Shown: positions 37,701-50,200 of the stretch, one piece after another | Numbering within the stretch: the stretch's first letter is position 1 | Layout of the letters: every line of letters begins with the position of its first letter | Assembly: GCF_932526225.1 (NCBI RefSeq) | Contig: NC_064039.1 | Location: 6,585,001-6,649,000 of the forward strand | Length of the DNA stretch: 64,000 bases | Direction of reading: 5' to 3' | Source: Nematostella vectensis | Lineage: Eukaryota; Cnidaria; Anthozoa; Actiniaria; Edwardsiidae | Notes under the pieces: generated by a model | What the model was told of the DNA's origin: nothing | Databases searched by the model: none | Seen by the model: only the letters and a program-made list of their open reading frames with translations | Translations under genes and position numbers: made by a program

Positions 37701-40532
37701 CGAGGGCTCGAGTCCCCTAGCTTATCACATGATCTACGATGTCGGAAGCCCCCGACTTTGTGCTTAGCGGAACGCGGATGTACTAAAAGCTTGCACAGGG
37801 TATGTGTACTTTCGCGGGCACGTAATCACCCCAAAGGAGAACTAATACACCCCAAAGGAGAACTAATACAGGAGGTGTTGGCGATGGGGGTCTAAGAACA
37901 ACTTTCCTTTCAACCACAAAAAAACAGCTTTGTTTGCGACTAGGGTTTCAGGCAACGCCGTTATTTTTTTCTATTAACCCTATATTTCATACTTAGGAAG
38001 TAATAAAATTAAATTCAAGCTAATACTAACTAAAATTTCTTGAATTTTTTTACATCCTCTATTTAAGTATTGGACTTCAATAGAGGATGGTTATTTTGAA
38101 GTTCTTGAAAATATGACTTGTATTAAATGTTTACAATATCAAAGGGGTGCCTGATTCTAATTCTTTAAAAAACTATTAAAAATATATCGCTAGAAGAATG
38201 AGCTATGAAGGAATTCTACAGGGTAAAAAGAAGTTCTTATTTTGTTTTTGTCTTCAGGAGCCAAGTTTTTTTCTGTAAGCTGATAATACCGGATAATATG
38301 CTACAGTCTACTAACGCGGCTATCTTAGCTAATCCGACGGCAAATAACCTTCGATCGGTATTAAACAATTTCTAACACACAAGAAAGGAAGTTTGTCGAG
38401 GTTTAGATTTAGCAAAGTCTTTTGTCAAAGCCACAAATGTAAGAGACATTTTGTTCGCCAAGAGACATCTTGTTCGCCTTTTAATGGCGAAGAAAATGCT
38501 AAAAAGTGTCATGTTGCGATATTCGACAGGTAGAAAGAAATTGAAAGTAGTGAAAATATATCGAAGAGGGAGCTAAAATGGTTTTGGCAGCTGAGGTTAA
38601 CAAAAGCCACGCCCACAAGCAGGGCTTCCTTTAAACTCCGATAATATGATATATATGATATAATATCATATTGGCTATTTTGTCAACGACCAGAAATGCC
38701 TTGGACTTTAGCCCGGATAGTCATGTGTAAATTTACGCTATTTTAGACAACGTGTCTCTCTTTAACTGTTACTGTTCGATAACGCCGCAGTTATAATAAT
38801 AAAATAATAATAATAAAATAATAATAATAAAAAAAGGAATTATATGCCTGCATCCAAAGGATTTTTGGAGCGCGGTCAACACGAACCCTAAAGGAAAACA
38901 AAAGCATTTTCGATTTCGAGTTATCCGAGAAGAAATAACTAAAACATTAATCTCTAGGAAACTTGAAGTCGTCTCGAGTTCGCGGATATTTCGAGTTATC
39001 AGAGAAGAAATAACTGAAAAAAAAACTTTAAGAAACTTGAATTCAGTTCAAGTTAGCAGGGAGTTCGAGTTATACGGGAAGAAATGATTGAAAATGAGCC
39101 CGAGCTTTATGTCAGTTCGAGTAAATGGGGAGTTCGTGTACGAGTAAATGTAATAGTGTAGCTCCAAGCCTATAATCATCACGTCGTAAGTGAATAACCA
39201 GACCCGGTCATTAGTTGGTAAAGCTGTCTGTGCGACTTGAGGGTGAGATCTCCTAGCATCCTGTACGAGTTGCGCGCGGGGAGTTTCACTCGGCGTCTTT
39301 GTAACAAATTTCCCTCACATGTCCCGGATACGGCAAAACCTCGACTTCCTGCGTGAACAACTCGCCAAAAGCCAACCGAAAAATGTGACTTAATTTAGCT
39401 AGAATTTGTTAAACTACCTCGTATGTGAAAGATATAAGATGAACGAGGGAGTCCAGATTGAAATTTAAATAAGTTTGCATGTTTTACAAACCGTCACGAC
39501 AGATTTCAGGAATGAGGATAATAAGAATAATTAAAATGCATTCTCTTTTGAAATGAGAAGGCGAATGCCACCCTCGAGGTCCTGTGTAAAGGAATTATAC
39601 GCATGATGGCCTACTTATTCCCCTACATAAACAATGTTAAACACTGGTAACCTTAGAACGCCATGTGATACTGGCAAATCGCTCTTTCATGCTGGACGTA
39701 ACAGAGTGTAATCAAAGCAATTTTTGCACACAGACATCTAACGTACACAGCTGGTACAAATCTCGTCACTGCTTCGAGATATCCTTCTTCACTCGGTAAT
39801 TGCCTCTAATGGGATTGCTCTAAAAACTTTGGCGTACGAGATCTAACAGATTAACGCACGCACGCAAGCTAGATCTCACCAAACTTTGTTAACTTGTATA
39901 AGCTGTCCAACACACATGGGGCAAAAAAGCTAAGTTCTTCAGTTAGAAATTTAATGAAGGCTCCAACGCAAAGTGGCTACATTAACAACGTTTAGTATAG
40001 AAAAAAATAATGATAATTATATAAAAGGATTTTGATGCTTTGCAAACGTACCGTATATATCGTTTCTTTCTCCCTTTCCATCCACTTCACCATTCTCCAG
40101 TACTCTGAGGTGTTTGCCCGATGCTCTGGAATACATCGTTGTTGTGCGCGTAAAAAGCACGCTTTTTTCATCTATGGTATCCCTCTGCCTTTTATAGTGT
40201 CTCCTATCCCAAGGAATCATCCACCACTTTGAATAAAAATTACACGTTATGAAAAGCGCATCAGAACGCAACGAAACTTCTTGGTAAACTTACCGGTGTC
40301 GGTGACGGCGTGGGTTTGTTTGAGCCTTGTTTGCATCTTGAAGAGCGACACAGCCATAAATTCCTATGGATGTGAAAAAAAAGAGAAAACAAAGAATGAG
40401 TTGCCAATAAATTGGTTATGCAATAAACGAGAATTCCACTGAACTTTGTCACGTATGGTATCGTTTCACGCACTAAACATACATCATTAGTAGCAACAAG
40501 ACGGGCACAAGTAACGAATACACACTCTTCAT
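34766..40532 (-). CDS. FGF8-like secreted ligand, first copy (five exons)
   Basis: Secreted FGF, ligand of FGFRs. Exons 5' to 3' on the minus strand: 40532-40483, 40363-40294, 40226-40052, 35346-35240, 35083-34766, about 239 residues. The start MKSVYSLLVPVLLLLMMNLW is a clear signal peptide completed across a phase-2 junction. The core runs from about 71 to 186: MYSRASGKHLRVLENG, then across the exon 3/4 junction AKVIVQSVTFGRITIRG, then LCLNKYGKLVGRK, KCMFEDILLNGYQTFESVRY, and WFVAINKRGRAVKG. The SRASGKH...TFGRITIRG pattern is FGF8/17/18-type. An Arg/Lys-rich tail follows. Exons 3-5 are firm. Exon 1-2 joins are inferred, and exon 3 could instead start at 40184 (in frame, 14 residues shorter). 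The 3.3-kb downstream neighbour is the giant array's right edge. AATAAA on this strand at 34711-34706. Confidence 0.88.
35795..35944. mobile_element. MITE-like element (family D) in an FGF intron
   Basis: Left end GGCGTAGCCAGGA and right end CCCTGGCTACGCCCTT form a terminal inverted repeat around a noncoding 150-base body. Confidence 0.75.
38790..38836. repeat. AT-rich microsatellite (AATAATA)
   Basis: Simple run of AATAATAATAAA within the long FGF intron. Confidence 0.9.
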
Positions 40533-40633
40533 CTTCGCGCGTTACACGGAACACTGGGTCTCCACTCTACGCGTCACAGTTACACTTGTCTCAGAGCCTT
40601 GATTATGTGGCTGTGTCCTCGCGCAAGGCCGCT

Positions 40634-40640
40634 CTTTATA
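40634..40640 (-). promoter_or_regulatory. TATA box candidate for the first FGF8-like gene
   Basis: TATAAAG on the minus strand, about 100 bases before the proposed start codon at 40532, in a GC-richer context. Spacing suits a transcription start near 40605. Motif and position only. Confidence 0.5.
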
Positions 40641-43285
40641 ATCGTCGAGTGGGTGGAAGAGCTGGCCGCTACCTCTGTGGTTTTATTGTTATTTCTTAAA
40701 GGTTTTCTAAAGTGCAAATGATGTAAGCTTTGAATCCCAGTGCCGTAGCACGTTACGGGTTTTATGCGGGTATCGAGTTACGGGATCCCGCAAAGCGAAA
40801 CACAATCTGTCTTTGTTGTGTCAGCGGCAAGAAGACCCTCCTCTCACGGCGTGAGGTGAGACGAATTAGCCAACCAACTCACTCCTTCCACAACATGTTT
40901 GTTTTTCAACCAAAAACAACTATTAGATTCATGGTGTAATGGTTAAAACAGGCCATTGAGCTGACTCCTAACGGTATAATTTCTTAATTAACATTTCTCG
41001 GTGCTCTTACGCGGGAAATAACAGTTTATATTACGCGACTTCCGATGGCAAGCAACACGTCGCGCTAGCCCACACCGGATACGCGCTGGCGTACCTTTTA
41101 GATACAGATGTATTATCCGCGAGGATTTGGCGTTAAGTATCTTCTTTGGATGAGCCTCACACCAAGTTAAAAGTAAAAGTTGTATTCTTTTTTTAGCTGC
41201 AAATAGGTGGGGAGTTACTAGCGCGAGGTTTCTTGGTTTCGTGGCGTTAGCTTGGTTGATACACACGTCGCTTGGCAAATCTTTTGCCGCGAGGGATGGA
41301 GCTAGTAAGCTTGTTTTGTTGACGGCCACTTTTTCAATAGGAAAACGTTAACTTCCGCCAGGGATCCAACCGCGCACTTCACAATGATCCCACATACGAA
41401 TCGAATTTTACCATGCGGGGTCCACAAACGATAAAATAAGTGCCACAGCTATAGTAAGAACCAGCATAAGTATAAACGCTAAAATAGTAAGAAATAACCT
41501 ACACAAAAATCCTCACTTAATTTTCAAATTTTGTTTCTAAACACAAGGCGAAAACAATATTTGTCATAGTTTTAATGAAGCCTATGTTATTGGACTTACA
41601 TTTTTCTAGGTAAGATTGTCTTGTTTATTGTCTATTTCGGACTGCAGGGCTACACTGCGTGGGATGTAAATTGAGACGGGCGGTTAACCTGTTAAGTGTA
41701 CTGAACCCACCCCCCTCCCCCCATCCATCCCGGTTTTCGGCAATACAAGTTACCAAAGGTACAACTCTGCTCTCAAGTATCCCATCCAATTTCCGGTGAT
41801 AAAGCGCTAGGGTGTGATACTAGGATTTTTTGAGACAAAGAGCTCATCTATCACAGGGCCTGTTATTGGAAGACTCGCACATACATCATATATGCATTAT
41901 ATGCATCAAATACATATCGTGCGCTTGAGTATGCTTGTGTTTGTCTTCAAATAGACAGTTATTGCTAATAGTAATCAACCCGCCAAAGTAGGAAGGCTCT
42001 TAGAACAAGAGATATCTATCTCGACCCTGCTCTACGGTGATGCATGTAATATCTTAAGTGCTAACACTCGCGATCGATACACTTATACAATATGTAGGTA
42101 GGATTTTGAATCAGCCGGAGGTCACGCGATAAATTAGAAACGCTTGTCCAAGCTGTCGACAGGGTGCCGTCAACACCTACCCCACGAGAACGATATGATG
42201 TATTCACGAACAAGTTCACGGCCTCACCTCTTCCTCAATCTGAACGCAGCGGGCATACGGGCTTAGCGTCAGTTGCAGCTCAGCTTTCTCAGTGGAAAAA
42301 GGGACGCGATTATTAAAATACATAGAGTACATTGAACTGGTTGTACAGTAAGAAGGTTAATACAGCCCACCCAAACTGCGTTAGAACTAGAGCACACCTG
42401 GTTTATCAATTCGTACGGAAAACGTTTTCAGCTTTTCTTGTTCATAAACGCCATAATGTTAACATATTTCTTCCCAAAAATTCAATCTTTGCAGAACGAC
42501 GGTTTAGAAAAAAATAGGTCGGGTTCCCCCTTTTCAAAACACACTAGCCATACAAACATCTGCACCAGTCAGGCCAAGACGGAAACATACATGGGTGGAT
42601 GCAGGGGAAGGGGGGGGGGGGGGGGGTTAGTATATGGTGTCTATGCATTCCATTTCCCATTTTCGACGAATTTCTAATACAGTTTTCCATGCTTATTTTC
42701 TAGTTAATCATCATTCTTAATTAAGAAACGGTTATCTTTCATGATAGTAAACGTTAGATAATTCAAATTTGTATTGACTCTCGCCTAGATCTAAAATTGG
42801 ACTTTGTCTTGTTGAAATGTTAAAGTAAAGTGTGATCATATTTTTGGTGAAATACGGGAAGACCCTCCGTCTTATATTCTCCTGTTGTTCACTATTCATT
42901 TGAGGCTATTTTACGAAGTTTGCGAGTTCAAGAATAAATAGCAAACACTTTGGCAACAGGTTAATATTTTACCGGCTTGTTGCTAGTTTGTATATCTATT
43001 GTGTGTAGCCTGTGTAGCTCTTTTAATGTGCAACATCATTAATTAATAAATAGTGCAACTAATTAGGAAATTGCCAAGCTTTCTAAACGAATTTCTCAAA
43101 CAAAAGCGAGAATCTGGGCATATAACGAGACTATGAGCAACATTCTAAACAGAAAAACCCTGTGTTATTCTCTTTACTTTCTAAGAAAAGCATGTAACTT
43201 CACTTACGTGAACGAAAATAGCGCGCGCTCACGGGCAGAACTGGATGCGCTATGCAACAATCTGGTCTTTTTGTTCAGCGGCAGC
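40641..43285. other. Intergenic stretch between the two FGF8-like genes, proximal part
   Basis: No gene recognised. A G homopolymer of about 20 bases lies near 42608-42627. Open readings of 60-113 residues here lack homology and splice context. Confidence 0.55.
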
Positions 43286-43516
43286 CGAGATCACGTGACT
43301 GTTTGGGTGGCAAACTAGCGCGCGCTCAGGCTTTTAGCAGCAAAATAACAACAACAAAAAGCAGCTTATTTAGTGCATGCGATAAAAAGCCAAAACAAAT
43401 TTTCAGAATTTTTTTTTGTCGCTCTCCGGTGTGACGGGCGCCGCCATTCCTGTGATAATTTGGCTTAAATTTGCCACCCAGAAAGGTCACGTGATCTCTT
43501 AGCGCAAGTCCCCTAA
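43286..43516 (+). mobile_element. MITE-like element (family A, left-truncated copy 2)
   Basis: From GAGATCACGTGACTGTTTGG to CTCTTAGCGCAAGTCCCCT it parallels the element in the FGFR intron (10309-10590), including GCGCGCTCAG and AAAATAACAACAACAAAA. The outer left end is missing. Confidence 0.75.
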
Positions 43517-43904
43517 TATTGACGCACCACCCAGGTGTAGTTTGCTGACGTCATCAGTAGCAGAAATTGTAGCGTCCTCAGCGTTGAGATTCACTTAAAA
43601 AGTTAAATGAAGTGTTAAAACGTGAATAAATCGTAAATAGTGCATGGCCACGGGTTGCATTCGCTACCTTAATTATCTTCGCTCTCAGGTGTATGATAAA
43701 TTATCCAAATGTACAGCGCGTGTAAATGTTAACAATTCATAGATCCGACATGTCAATCACGCGCGAACAAATAGCCAATCAGGAAAGAGATGATGCAATA
43801 ACAGCCATGTGGTCCCACAAAAAAGTCATCAATCGACGGCTAAAAGATGGGTTTGAGATATGAATTGGGGCAAGCAAATAAGTATTGTCCGGACAGCGTA
43901 AAGT

Positions 43905-44048
43905 ACAGTAGCGGATCTAGGGGGAAGGTTTAGAAGGTTCAGCCCCACCTTGGGCTGCCAGAAAGCCATTTGTAACAAAATAAATACCCCCCCCCCCTTC
44001 GTCAATGAGCACCCTCCTCCCTTTAGCGAAAAGGTAGATCCGCCCCTG
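43905..44048 (+). mobile_element. MITE-like element (family C, near-complete copy)
   Basis: Left CAGTAGCGGATCTAGG and right TAGATCCGCCCCTG are a 14-base inverted repeat with two mismatches. The interior contains GGGCTGCCAGAAAG and a C homopolymer, as in the fragment at 18483. Confidence 0.75.
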
Positions 44049-44383
44049 GAGTGCTAGCCCTTGATTCTTTGACCGGCCACTTGTAGAGTAAAAATTGGAC
44101 TCAAATTGCAGAAAAAAGAATAAAATTTACTAATAAGAAACAAAAATACAAAAAGAAACAAACCACGAACATGAGCATTGTACATTAAACATGTGTTTGT
44201 GATCCTATCATACTCCATTTATATATAAGAATGGCACTGTCGTTTGTATTTTTGCTATAAATCTTGACGTTTGACGAATGATTTGGTCTGGAAAAACCGC
44301 TTCTGCCTTATATGCGCATTTATTGTTCTTCTGGCCCGTACCCCCCCCCCCACCCCCGGGGAGTCAAGGATCGTCATTTTTCC

Positions 44384-45450
44384 CAACCTCGTACCCAGGG
44401 CCCTCTCCCTTTCCTGTCATTTGGGTTGGCAGGAAATGGCCCTGGGATCGGCCGGTCACGTGACTCCTTCTACACCCAGGATTTCTGGGTGTAATAAACA
44501 AGCATAAATTATCCAATATTTATCTTCAAAACAAGATGGCGGCAGAGTAGCTAGCTAAGCTAGCTAAGAATTGTACGATTTTCAACTTTGAATTTGAAGT
44601 TATACAAGGACGCGCCTGAAATTTAAAGATTTTAAAGCAAAATAAGTTTCAGTTTCGTTATTTTTACGCGCGCGCTAGAGAATAACGTCATATCAAACAA
44701 GCGCGCGCTGTTTTTAAATATTTTATTTTCAACCACATTTTTATGCGTTTGTTGTAAAAAAACAAATCCCAAGCAAAACAAAACAACAACAGTCCATCTG
44801 CGGCTCTGCTTTTTCGATGTTTATTTTGAAGTTTGCGCTGCAAAATTTGCATAAATTAGCCTCTTAGGCGCAGACAAGAGACCATGATGTAAGAAAACGA
44901 ATCCCCCGTATTAGGGTATGTTCCAATGATGACGTCCGTAAAAACTATTTTTAGAACAAGCAGTTATTTTTAGATACGTCTCTGATTGGTTAGCGCTCAC
45001 GTTTCCTAACAACATGAGTCTTACGCGCGATCACATCTCGAGCAATGTGATCCGGCAAAGGATGTTTTGGAAATCTTTTTGACCGAAAATACCTTTCTTT
45101 TTTACGAACGCTGTAAAAATGATCTTCCATAGAGTAGGCTGGAGCCAATCAACCGTTCCTTGAAATGCATAAAGTGCGTGATTTTAGGCTCTGGTGTGAA
45201 ATTGTACTAGCTTGTGGTGCCCATAACCAAATATGGCGCGGCGAACCATGTATGGACGCTATGAATGGCAAGCTCGCACAATCTAAAAATAGCTTAAATG
45301 GACGGCATCATGGGCCACGGGGATTCGTTCTCTTATATCATGGTCTCTTGGCGCAGACCAATCAACACGTAGAACGCAGTGGCCGATCCCAGGGCCATTT
45401 CCCGCCGACCCAAATGACAGGAAAGGGAGAGGGCCCTGGGAACGAGGTTG
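44384..45450. mobile_element. Inverted pair of 70-base repeats (anthozoan-type CAACCTCGT...CCCAGGG)
   Basis: 44384-44453 and the complement of 45381-45450 are near-identical, running from CAACCTCGTNCCCAGGG through TGTCATTTGGG to CCCTGGGATCGGCC. Nested inside is a second inverted pair of about 40 bases (44867-44906 versus 45317-45357, containing AGAGACCATGAT and AACGAATCCCC). It could be one foldback element of about 1.07 kb or several copies in opposite orientation. CCAGGGCC/GGCCCTGG is itself palindromic within each arm. Confidence 0.7.
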
Positions 45451-45925
45451 CATTTTTCCATGATTCCCTATGATAGGTGCAGAAGGGGAAACTGCATCTG
45501 ATAGAGCTGGTGTGCAGGAAGATTCCAGATGACGGGGCGTTGACCGTGAGGACTGAGGCGACCGGTTGGTACTGGCACCGCTAACGAGACCAGTCTGTCT
45601 CATAGGGTTATTTTGGTGAGCTTCACACCCACTCGGCCAATCGCTTGGGTGCCTTGTCTAGGGGAGTTACTAGATTAGTGGATAAATGTATGACCAAGCA
45701 ATCAGGTTTTTCATAACGATTTTTTGCCGCGAGTATCAAATTGACAGGAATCGGTGTTTCTTACTAGGTTTTTTTTTTAAATCAAGAAAAAATAGAGAAG
45801 AAATTATTCTATTCTTATTCATTCTATGCGCTGGAGTTTCGTATCCTCCCTTTTATGGTCACTGAAATGCTCTGTACCTAAAGCATCGTGAAACATAGAA
45901 GTCTATGTATTCTACATAGGCGAAT

Positions 45926-46083
45926 AGCCGTAGCAGGCCTCACATTATTAAGGGGGGGGCACGATACAGAAACATTAAGAAAATATTGGGGGGGCACAGC
46001 CACGCCCCTACTGGTCATCTCCTAATTTTCGAAGATATTGCGGGGCACGTGCCCCCAGTGCCCCACCCCCTGCTACGGCCCTG
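45926..46083 (+). mobile_element. MITE-like element (family B, copy 2)
   Basis: GCCGTAGCAGGCCTCA at the left and CCCTGCTACGGCCCTG at the right form the inverted ends, with GCACNATACAGAAACATTAA inside. Same family as 11100-11262. Confidence 0.75.
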
Positions 46084-46269
46084 CAAGCATAAGGCATCTT
46101 GTACAAGGAAACTCGCCAGTCCACAAAGTAAAGCATGTTTATCCCTCCAGTTATCCCTCCAATTTTCCCGCTTTTGTTACTAGATCTACTGGCTGAGTTG
46201 AGCACCAGCACACACGTGACGATTAATAAAGTTTAGTGCTCACTAGGACGTAAGCGCAAGAGAACCCTC

Positions 46270-46915
46270 TTGTGCCTGCGCTTGTTTTTGACCGATTCTC
46301 ACTTGTGTTGCACTTGTGTTTGACCGATTCTCACTTGTGTTGCGCTTGTGTTTGACCGATTGTCACTTGTGTTGCGCTTGTTTTTGACCGATTCTCACTT
46401 GTGTTGCACTTGTGTTTGACCGATTCTCATTTATGTTGCGCTTGTGTTTGACCGATTCTCATTTATGTTGCACTTGTGTTTGAACGATTGTCACTAATGT
46501 TGCGCTTGTGTTGCGCTTGACCGATTCTCACTTATGTGTGACCGATTCTCACTTGAGTGTTGCGCTTGTGTGTGACGGATTCTCACTTGTGTTGCGCTTG
46601 TGTGTGACCGATTCTCACTTATGTTGCGCTTGTGTGTAACCGATTCACACTTGTGTTGCGCTTGTGTTTGACCGATTTACACTTGTGTTGCGCTTGTGTT
46701 TGACCGATTCTCACTTATGTTACGCTTGTGTTTGACCGATTCTCACTTGTGTTGCGCTTGTGTTTGACCGATTCTCATTTATGTTGCGCTTGTGTTTGAC
46801 CGATTCTCACTTATGTTGCGCTTGTGTTTGACCGATTCACACTTGTGTTTGACCGATTCTCACTTGTGTTGCGCTTGTGTGTGACCGATTCACACTTGTG
46901 TTGCGCTTGCTCTTG
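46270..46915. repeat. 32-base minisatellite array
   Basis: About 20 copies of a unit near CTTGTGTTGCGCTTGTGTTT, then GACCGATTCTCA, with point variants and a few shorter units. It lies just beyond the 3' end of the second FGF8-like gene. Confidence 0.93.
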
Positions 46916-47252
46916 CGTCAGAGATAATACCCAGACGATTCTTACTGATAATCGAGATTATGAACATGCTGTGTTACGTTTGGTATTACTCGTACCGGAA
47001 GTACGAACAAAGGCGTAAAAATATGGAATTGACAAGAACAATAAAAAAGTCTACCTTGCTCTTTCTTCCGATTCCTGACTTTAAAATATCCATTAGATTA
47101 ATTAGCTAATTACCCCCTGAGTCGTCAATAACTATTTTGTTGCTTTTGGTTGTTGTTGTTGTTGAAATAATACTAATAAAGAGAAGTAATAGGCAAGGCC
47201 CACACCCCCCATGCTTTATGCTGGCATCACCACTCTTCTGACATGTCAGTCA

Positions 47253-47258
47253 TTTATT
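47253..47258 (-). terminator. Poly(A) signal candidate, second FGF8-like gene
   Basis: AATAAA on the minus strand only 12 bases after the stop codon. The real signal may lie further on. Confidence 0.35.
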
Positions 47259-47270
47259 TCCAGCCAATTG

Positions 47271-50200
47271 TCAAGGGTCCGCGGTCTCCACTCCTTTCTC
47301 CTTTAGTCTCTTCCTTGCAAGCTTGCGCTGTTTTCTCTTACGATTCCTTTTCCTCAACTTTCTATTCTTCTTCTTCTTTCTTTTTTTCTTTAGCTTTTTA
47401 CTGACAATTTCATTGATACTCAGGCGTGACTTGTAGTTGTCCGTGTTGGTTACCCTGGAAGGAAGCGTGCCCTTACGGATTCTGTATTCTCGTAAGAGCT
47501 GTAAAATGTGTTGTCTGAAGTAATTTTTCATAATGTCTGTTTCGATGACGATTTTGGACGCCCTTGCGATGAACTGGACGCTCCTGCTACCGTTGCGACC
47601 CTTGAACCCCGGTCTTGTGTGTCCCTTCTTAGACACGGTTATCATCCATTTCGGGTTGTAAGCCGAGATAAATTGCGTGAAGAAATCATCGGTATATGCC
47701 TCCTTAAACACACACTTGGGGCTCTTTGGAATCTGAAAGTAAAGGTAGTTACCGTATAATTGAAATAAGGGCCCTCTGAATATGCCTCCTCTTTCCTTAA
47801 ATAACAATTTTAGCGAAAGCACCACCCGTATAAATCAACTATGTAAAGTGATTTGGAAGGTGCTTTACGTCAACATGCTAGGCGCCTATTTACCCCTGAT
47901 CTTAGGGACTGATCATTAAATACACCGAGGGGGGAGAAAAGATTTTTACTCTCCGATTTTTAACTTTCAGAACTCCAAAATTTTTCGAACTCCCCCCCCC
48001 CTTACAACTTCAATAAATAAAAAAGTCTTTAAATCTGAAAAACGAATACTGCAAAGTTGCCCTCCTTCCCCGAGGTGATGATCCAGTCAAATTTATCATC
48101 ATTTCAGAGTCTTTCGGTTCTTCGGAACTTTCGGTTCCGGCCCTTATACTTTCGTATTTTTTTGCATGTAAAATCGTGTAAAATGGTGCAGGGTTGGTTT
48201 TATTTCAAAACCAACCCTCCCCTCAAAAGGACGCCTGTGAAGGAGTATACATTTGTATATATTTGTTTTTGTTAAGAATATTTTTCGGTATAAAAAGTGA
48301 TAATCATATGGAACATTGTATGTATATCGTTTTGTGGATTTGCAGGCTCCACCACTGTTTATAGAAGTTTTTATTTCCATTTGTTCCTGTTAACTGATAA
48401 TGAACTGTGTTGGTATGTTATATACTGAAAGCTGGAAGTATCTATACCATAGTTTATAAAGACAAAAGTATTAAATACACTGGTAATTTGGCTAAAAAAA
48501 TTTCTGTATCTGTGCTACAATTTAGATCATATCAGTAAAATATTAAAGCTTCCCTTCCCCCCCCCCCCCCCCCCCCCCCACCCCTCCTTCGGGACCTTTT
48601 TTTTCGGAGCCATCCCTCCGTTTGGTGGTTGAAAATTGTGTGTCTCATTAATAAAAAAAAGTGATTTATAAAGATTTCTTCACATCATCATATTTAAAAC
48701 TGACAAGAGCTCTTAAATATCCTCTTCGACGAATAATTTATGCCCAATCTTTCTTTCTCGCGGTCTCTGATTTCCAACTGTCCAAGCATAGATTCTTTAT
48801 AAAAATAAGAAATAATCGTGTATGCTTGAGGAAAACTAAAAACTACTGCCATTTATGATCCTGTGCAAGGTAAAACCGCTGACCAGAAAGTGAACTAGGC
48901 GACAAAAAGAAATAAAAAATCAGTCATTCCCTTCAGATGGTGGGATGAAAAAAAAAAACGAATGAGAAAGTAACATTCCACCTTTGATTACCCATGGTAA
49001 AGATTTTATAGCAATAACATAAATAATAGAGCTACCACATAAAAGATAAATAATCGTGTCAATAAGACCGTCCACACAATGAAATCAACCAAGTATGCCA
49101 AATATGTGACAATACGCTAAGCAACATTGGGTCATCAAACTCCGACTGACAGACAGACTACAAGCCCAAATCCCCATCTTATTGAGTAATCCTTTCTTAC
49201 ATTCAAATCGTACACCGCTTGGTGCACTAAAACCTTCCGCTAATCCACACAGTCAAACCGACGCCCAATGTTAAAAGAACAGGGAAAACTTAAGAGACCG
49301 GAGCCGAAAAAACACCAAGCAGCAGAAGTAATCCTTTTGTTTCTCAGCAAAGAGGTTGCCTCCTTGCGTGGGAGATGTTTACTTTCTGTCAAAAATATTT
49401 TTACATTGTTCTTTAAAATTCAATCGAAACATTTTCACTTCTAATGAATCTTCATGAAAATTCGAGATAGCTACAAATACCAGAAGAAGCCAGGCATGCC
49501 GATAGCGGAACACCGCAAATAAAAACGATGTGAATTTATTGCATGTCATGGCTTTATAATTCCTTTTATTAACCAAGTGTACACAACACTCGGCAAACAT
49601 TTTGGGCATATCATAATGAAAAAAACATAAGCGCTAAGTGCTAACCTTCCTCGACGTGAGTCGACCATCCTTCTTGATGCACAAGTAGTGCTTAGTTTTG
49701 TCACCTTTTATCTTTACTCGGCCGCCAAAAGTGTCCGACTCTAGGATAAGTTTGGCTGTGAAAGCGATAAAGACATTAGTACTGGGCCATACGACCACAG
49801 ACAGTGGGGCTACGGTCCTGTTTGATGTGTGATCTATTTGAACTGGCAGAATATTGCGTTAAACTTTTCGTTAACGAAGCCAGATAACAATACTGATCAG
49901 GAAGTAATAAGAGGGATCTAACTAGTTTCATGGCTATATGATATGTGACTATAGCGCCTTTGCAGATGACAATTGTGAGCCACAAACTGCTTTGAAAGAA
50001 AGTGGGAAAGCATAGCAATGAGGACATTTTAATGCAACCGAAAATTTGCTTGAACGCAACCCAAAACAAACTCGAGACAACGCCGCCTTAATCATCCGAG
50101 ATATGAACGTCCGAAATCAAGTCAAAAGAATTAAGGCCCGCACTGAGACACCTCTATCATAATGCTAGCAAAGCAAACAGGCTCAGCCTAGTAACAAACA

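Larger units (their letters stand above)
35347..40051 (-). other. Long intron of the first FGF8-like gene (4.7 kb)
   Basis: Phase-1 intron (donor TACG|gtacgt, acceptor tttgtttcag) at the conserved FGF position just before the AK(V/L)I strand. It holds a MITE-like element (35795-35944), a duplicated 21-base unit (CACCCCAAAGGAGAACTAATA near 37832-37875), an ATA/AATA microsatellite (about 38790-38836) and a degenerate three-copy repeat near 38925-39085 (GAGTTATCNGAGAAGAAATAA). No other gene recognised. Confidence 0.75.

Noticed and set aside
40261-40554. 97-codon minus-strand open frame starting MFRVTRED
   Set aside because: It overlaps the FGF signal-peptide exon in another frame. The frame starting MKSVYSLL at 40532 gives a proper signal peptide with consistent splice phases; only its exon 2 portion (40363-40294) is used.
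40988-41329. 113-codon minus-strand frame
   Set aside because: No recognisable domain, no neighbouring splice partner; within the expected length of chance open frames.
45165-45603. Open frames of about 100 codons on both strands
   Set aside because: They fall on the inverted-repeat element and have no homology or gene context.
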